In this document: positions 63,299 through 64,000 of the stretch, in pieces
Layout of the letters: each line of letters opens with the position of its first letter
Position numbering within the stretch: position 1 is the first letter of the stretch
The notes under the pieces: generated by a model
Seen by the model: only the letters and a program-made list of their open reading frames with translations
Databases searched by the model: none
Told to the model about the DNA's origin: nothing
Position numbers and translations under genes: made by a program
Source: Vagococcus martis
GTDB taxonomy: Bacteria > Bacillota > Bacilli > Lactobacillales > Vagococcaceae
Direction: 5' to 3'
NCBI RefSeq assembly: GCF_002026305.1
Contig: NZ_MVAB01000001.1
Location: forward strand, 2,370,001-2,434,000
DNA length: 64,000 bases

Positions 63299-63501
63299 GT
63301 TATCTCCTCCATTGATTAACTAAGTCGTTTATTAATGGTTGTTATTATATCACTATCAATAGTTAAAACTAGTTACTATCCAAATGATTCGATAAAAGGT
63401 CAATTCATTCATAAAATCATCACAGATAAATAGAAATAAAATAAGACTAATTAGAAAATAAATTCTAACTAGTCTTATTGGTTAACATAATAAAATTATC
63501 G
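63299..63501. other. Intergenic region between MurE-type ligase and aspD
   Basis: About 200 bp. TAAGACTAATTAGAAAATAA / ATTCTAACTAGTCTTA around 63440-63480 is a long imperfect hairpin that probably terminates the ligase gene (minus strand); the aspD promoter region should lie at about 63320-63400. Confidence 0.45.
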
Positions 63502-64000
63502 TTATTCGTTTATTGTACGTTCTGCAATCGTGAAATCTCCCGCATAAGCAACATCTTCTCCTGCAATTTTTTGATAAAGATCTCTCCCTTTACCTGCGAG
63601 AATAACAGTATCTTGACTTGTCGCCATGCTTAGAGCTTTTTTTATAGCTGCTTCACGGTCAAGTTCGATGTGCTGCTCAACTGAGTCATTTACAATATAG
63701 CGACTAATTTCTTTTGCAATATCATGTGGTTTTTCATTTCCCGGATCATCAGACGTTAAAATGGCAACATCAGTGTAATCATTTAACACTTCGCCAAAGT
63801 CTTTTCTTCGTGAAATAGCCTTATCTCCCGTACTACCTATCACCGTAATAATTCGCCCATCGTGATGCTCTTGTTTTGCAAAGCTAAGTAAACTTGTTAA
63901 GCTCACCTTATTATGAGCATAGTCAATATAGACTTTTGAGCCATTTTTCTGTGTTAATTGTTCCATTCTTCCAGGTACCATCGCTTTTTTTAGTCCTTCT
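63502..64000 (-). CDS. murE: Mur ligase (MurE type), C-terminal part
   Basis: Partial: the frame is open to the right edge, so the N-terminal and most of the central ATP-binding domains lie outside the window; the visible 165 or so codons start GLKKAMVPGRMEQL. The C-terminal ligase domain is clear: VYIDYAHNKVSLTSLL, VIGSTGDKAISRRKDFGEVL, ILTSDDPGNEKPHDIAKEI and ILAGKGRDLYQ. It adds the third amino acid to the UDP-MurNAc-dipeptide. The usual DAP-type DNPR is read as DDPG, which suggests a lysine-type or paralogous enzyme; with only the C-terminus seen, that is not firm. Confidence 0.85.
   Translation of the reverse strand, partial: EGLKKAMVPGRMEQLTQKNGSKVYIDYAHNKVSLTSLLSFAKQEHHDGRIITVIGSTGDKAISRRKDFGEVLNDYTDVAILTSDDPGNEKPHDIAKEISRYIVNDSVEQHIELDREAAIKKALSMATSQDTVILAGKGRDLYQKIAGEDVAYAGDFTIAERTINE

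Overview
The window is AT-rich and gene-dense. It reads as a chromosomal segment of a low-GC Gram-positive of the order Lactobacillales; an Enterococcaceae-type organism such as Vagococcus is my best guess, inferred from protein character and not proven. Supporting signs are strong AGGAGG ribosome sites, GTG and TTG starts, a Firmicutes-type nrdR-dnaB-dnaI cluster, a sortase-anchored (LPKTG) ecto-nucleotidase, and a XerS-type recombinase. The first gene (polA) and the last gene (a MurE-type ligase) are cut by the window ends.

Layout. 1-4001: polA, mutM, coaE (repair and CoA synthesis). 4023-5639: a 14-TM drug exporter on the minus strand. 5880-8769: nrdR, dnaB, dnaI. 8790-9645: DUF177 protein and rpmF. 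9694-10874: plsY and a CoA-binding protein. 10983-16108: a PhnD/PhnC/PhnE/PhnE-type ABC importer followed by a cytosolic nucleotidase. 16198-16818: mazEF. 16930-23699 is an accessory stretch: a frameshifted DUF2087 gene, a membrane XRE regulator, a hairpin repeat, very small genes, VanZ, uncharacterised small genes, an IS30-type element, an acetyltransferase and an M28 peptidase. 23742-28540: a Nudix hydrolase, then on the minus strand a histidine kinase, response regulator, ABC ATPase and a permease broken at an A8 run. 28658-33075: a beta-glucoside operon (LicT-type antiterminator, PTS IIBCA, 6-phospho-beta-glucosidase) with two RNA antiterminator targets. 33130-33845: an IS200-type element. 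34146-41836: transglutaminase-like protein, Eis-type acetyltransferase, lepA, a DUF3796/XRE pair and small surface or membrane proteins. 42195-49640: the 1469-aa wall-anchored nucleotidase, a penicillin-V-acylase-type Ntn hydrolase, a VOC protein, a short tyrosine recombinase and an acetyltransferase. 49702-57934: an eight-gene aromatic amino acid operon (aroE-aroF-aroB-aroC-tyrA-aroA-aroK-pheA) behind an attenuator leader. 57940-64000: an ABC ATPase, a dif-like site, xerS, a DUF998-type membrane protein, aspartate 4-decarboxylase and the MurE-type ligase.

The strongest observations are regulatory or structural. (1) The aro operon leader has a consensus promoter, a 21-codon peptide ending in NNYYFSYFR, a hairpin and a strong terminator just before aroE, which is what ribosome-mediated Tyr/Phe attenuation would look like. 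(2) A 28-bp 11-6-11 dif-like site lies directly upstream of xerS, suggesting a single-recombinase chromosome-dimer resolution module and therefore a position near the replication terminus. (3) Homopolymer or indel breaks affect three genes, and a fourth appears to have lost its ATG start. (4) Several operators can be read directly: mazEF, DUF3796/XRE, and arrays next to the two-component ABC operon and the short recombinase.

Functionally the window combines housekeeping DNA metabolism, nucleotide and phosphate-ester scavenging (importer plus two nucleotidases), beta-glucoside use and the shikimate pathway. The mobile elements are confined to accessory gaps. No tRNA, rRNA or CRISPR array was seen.
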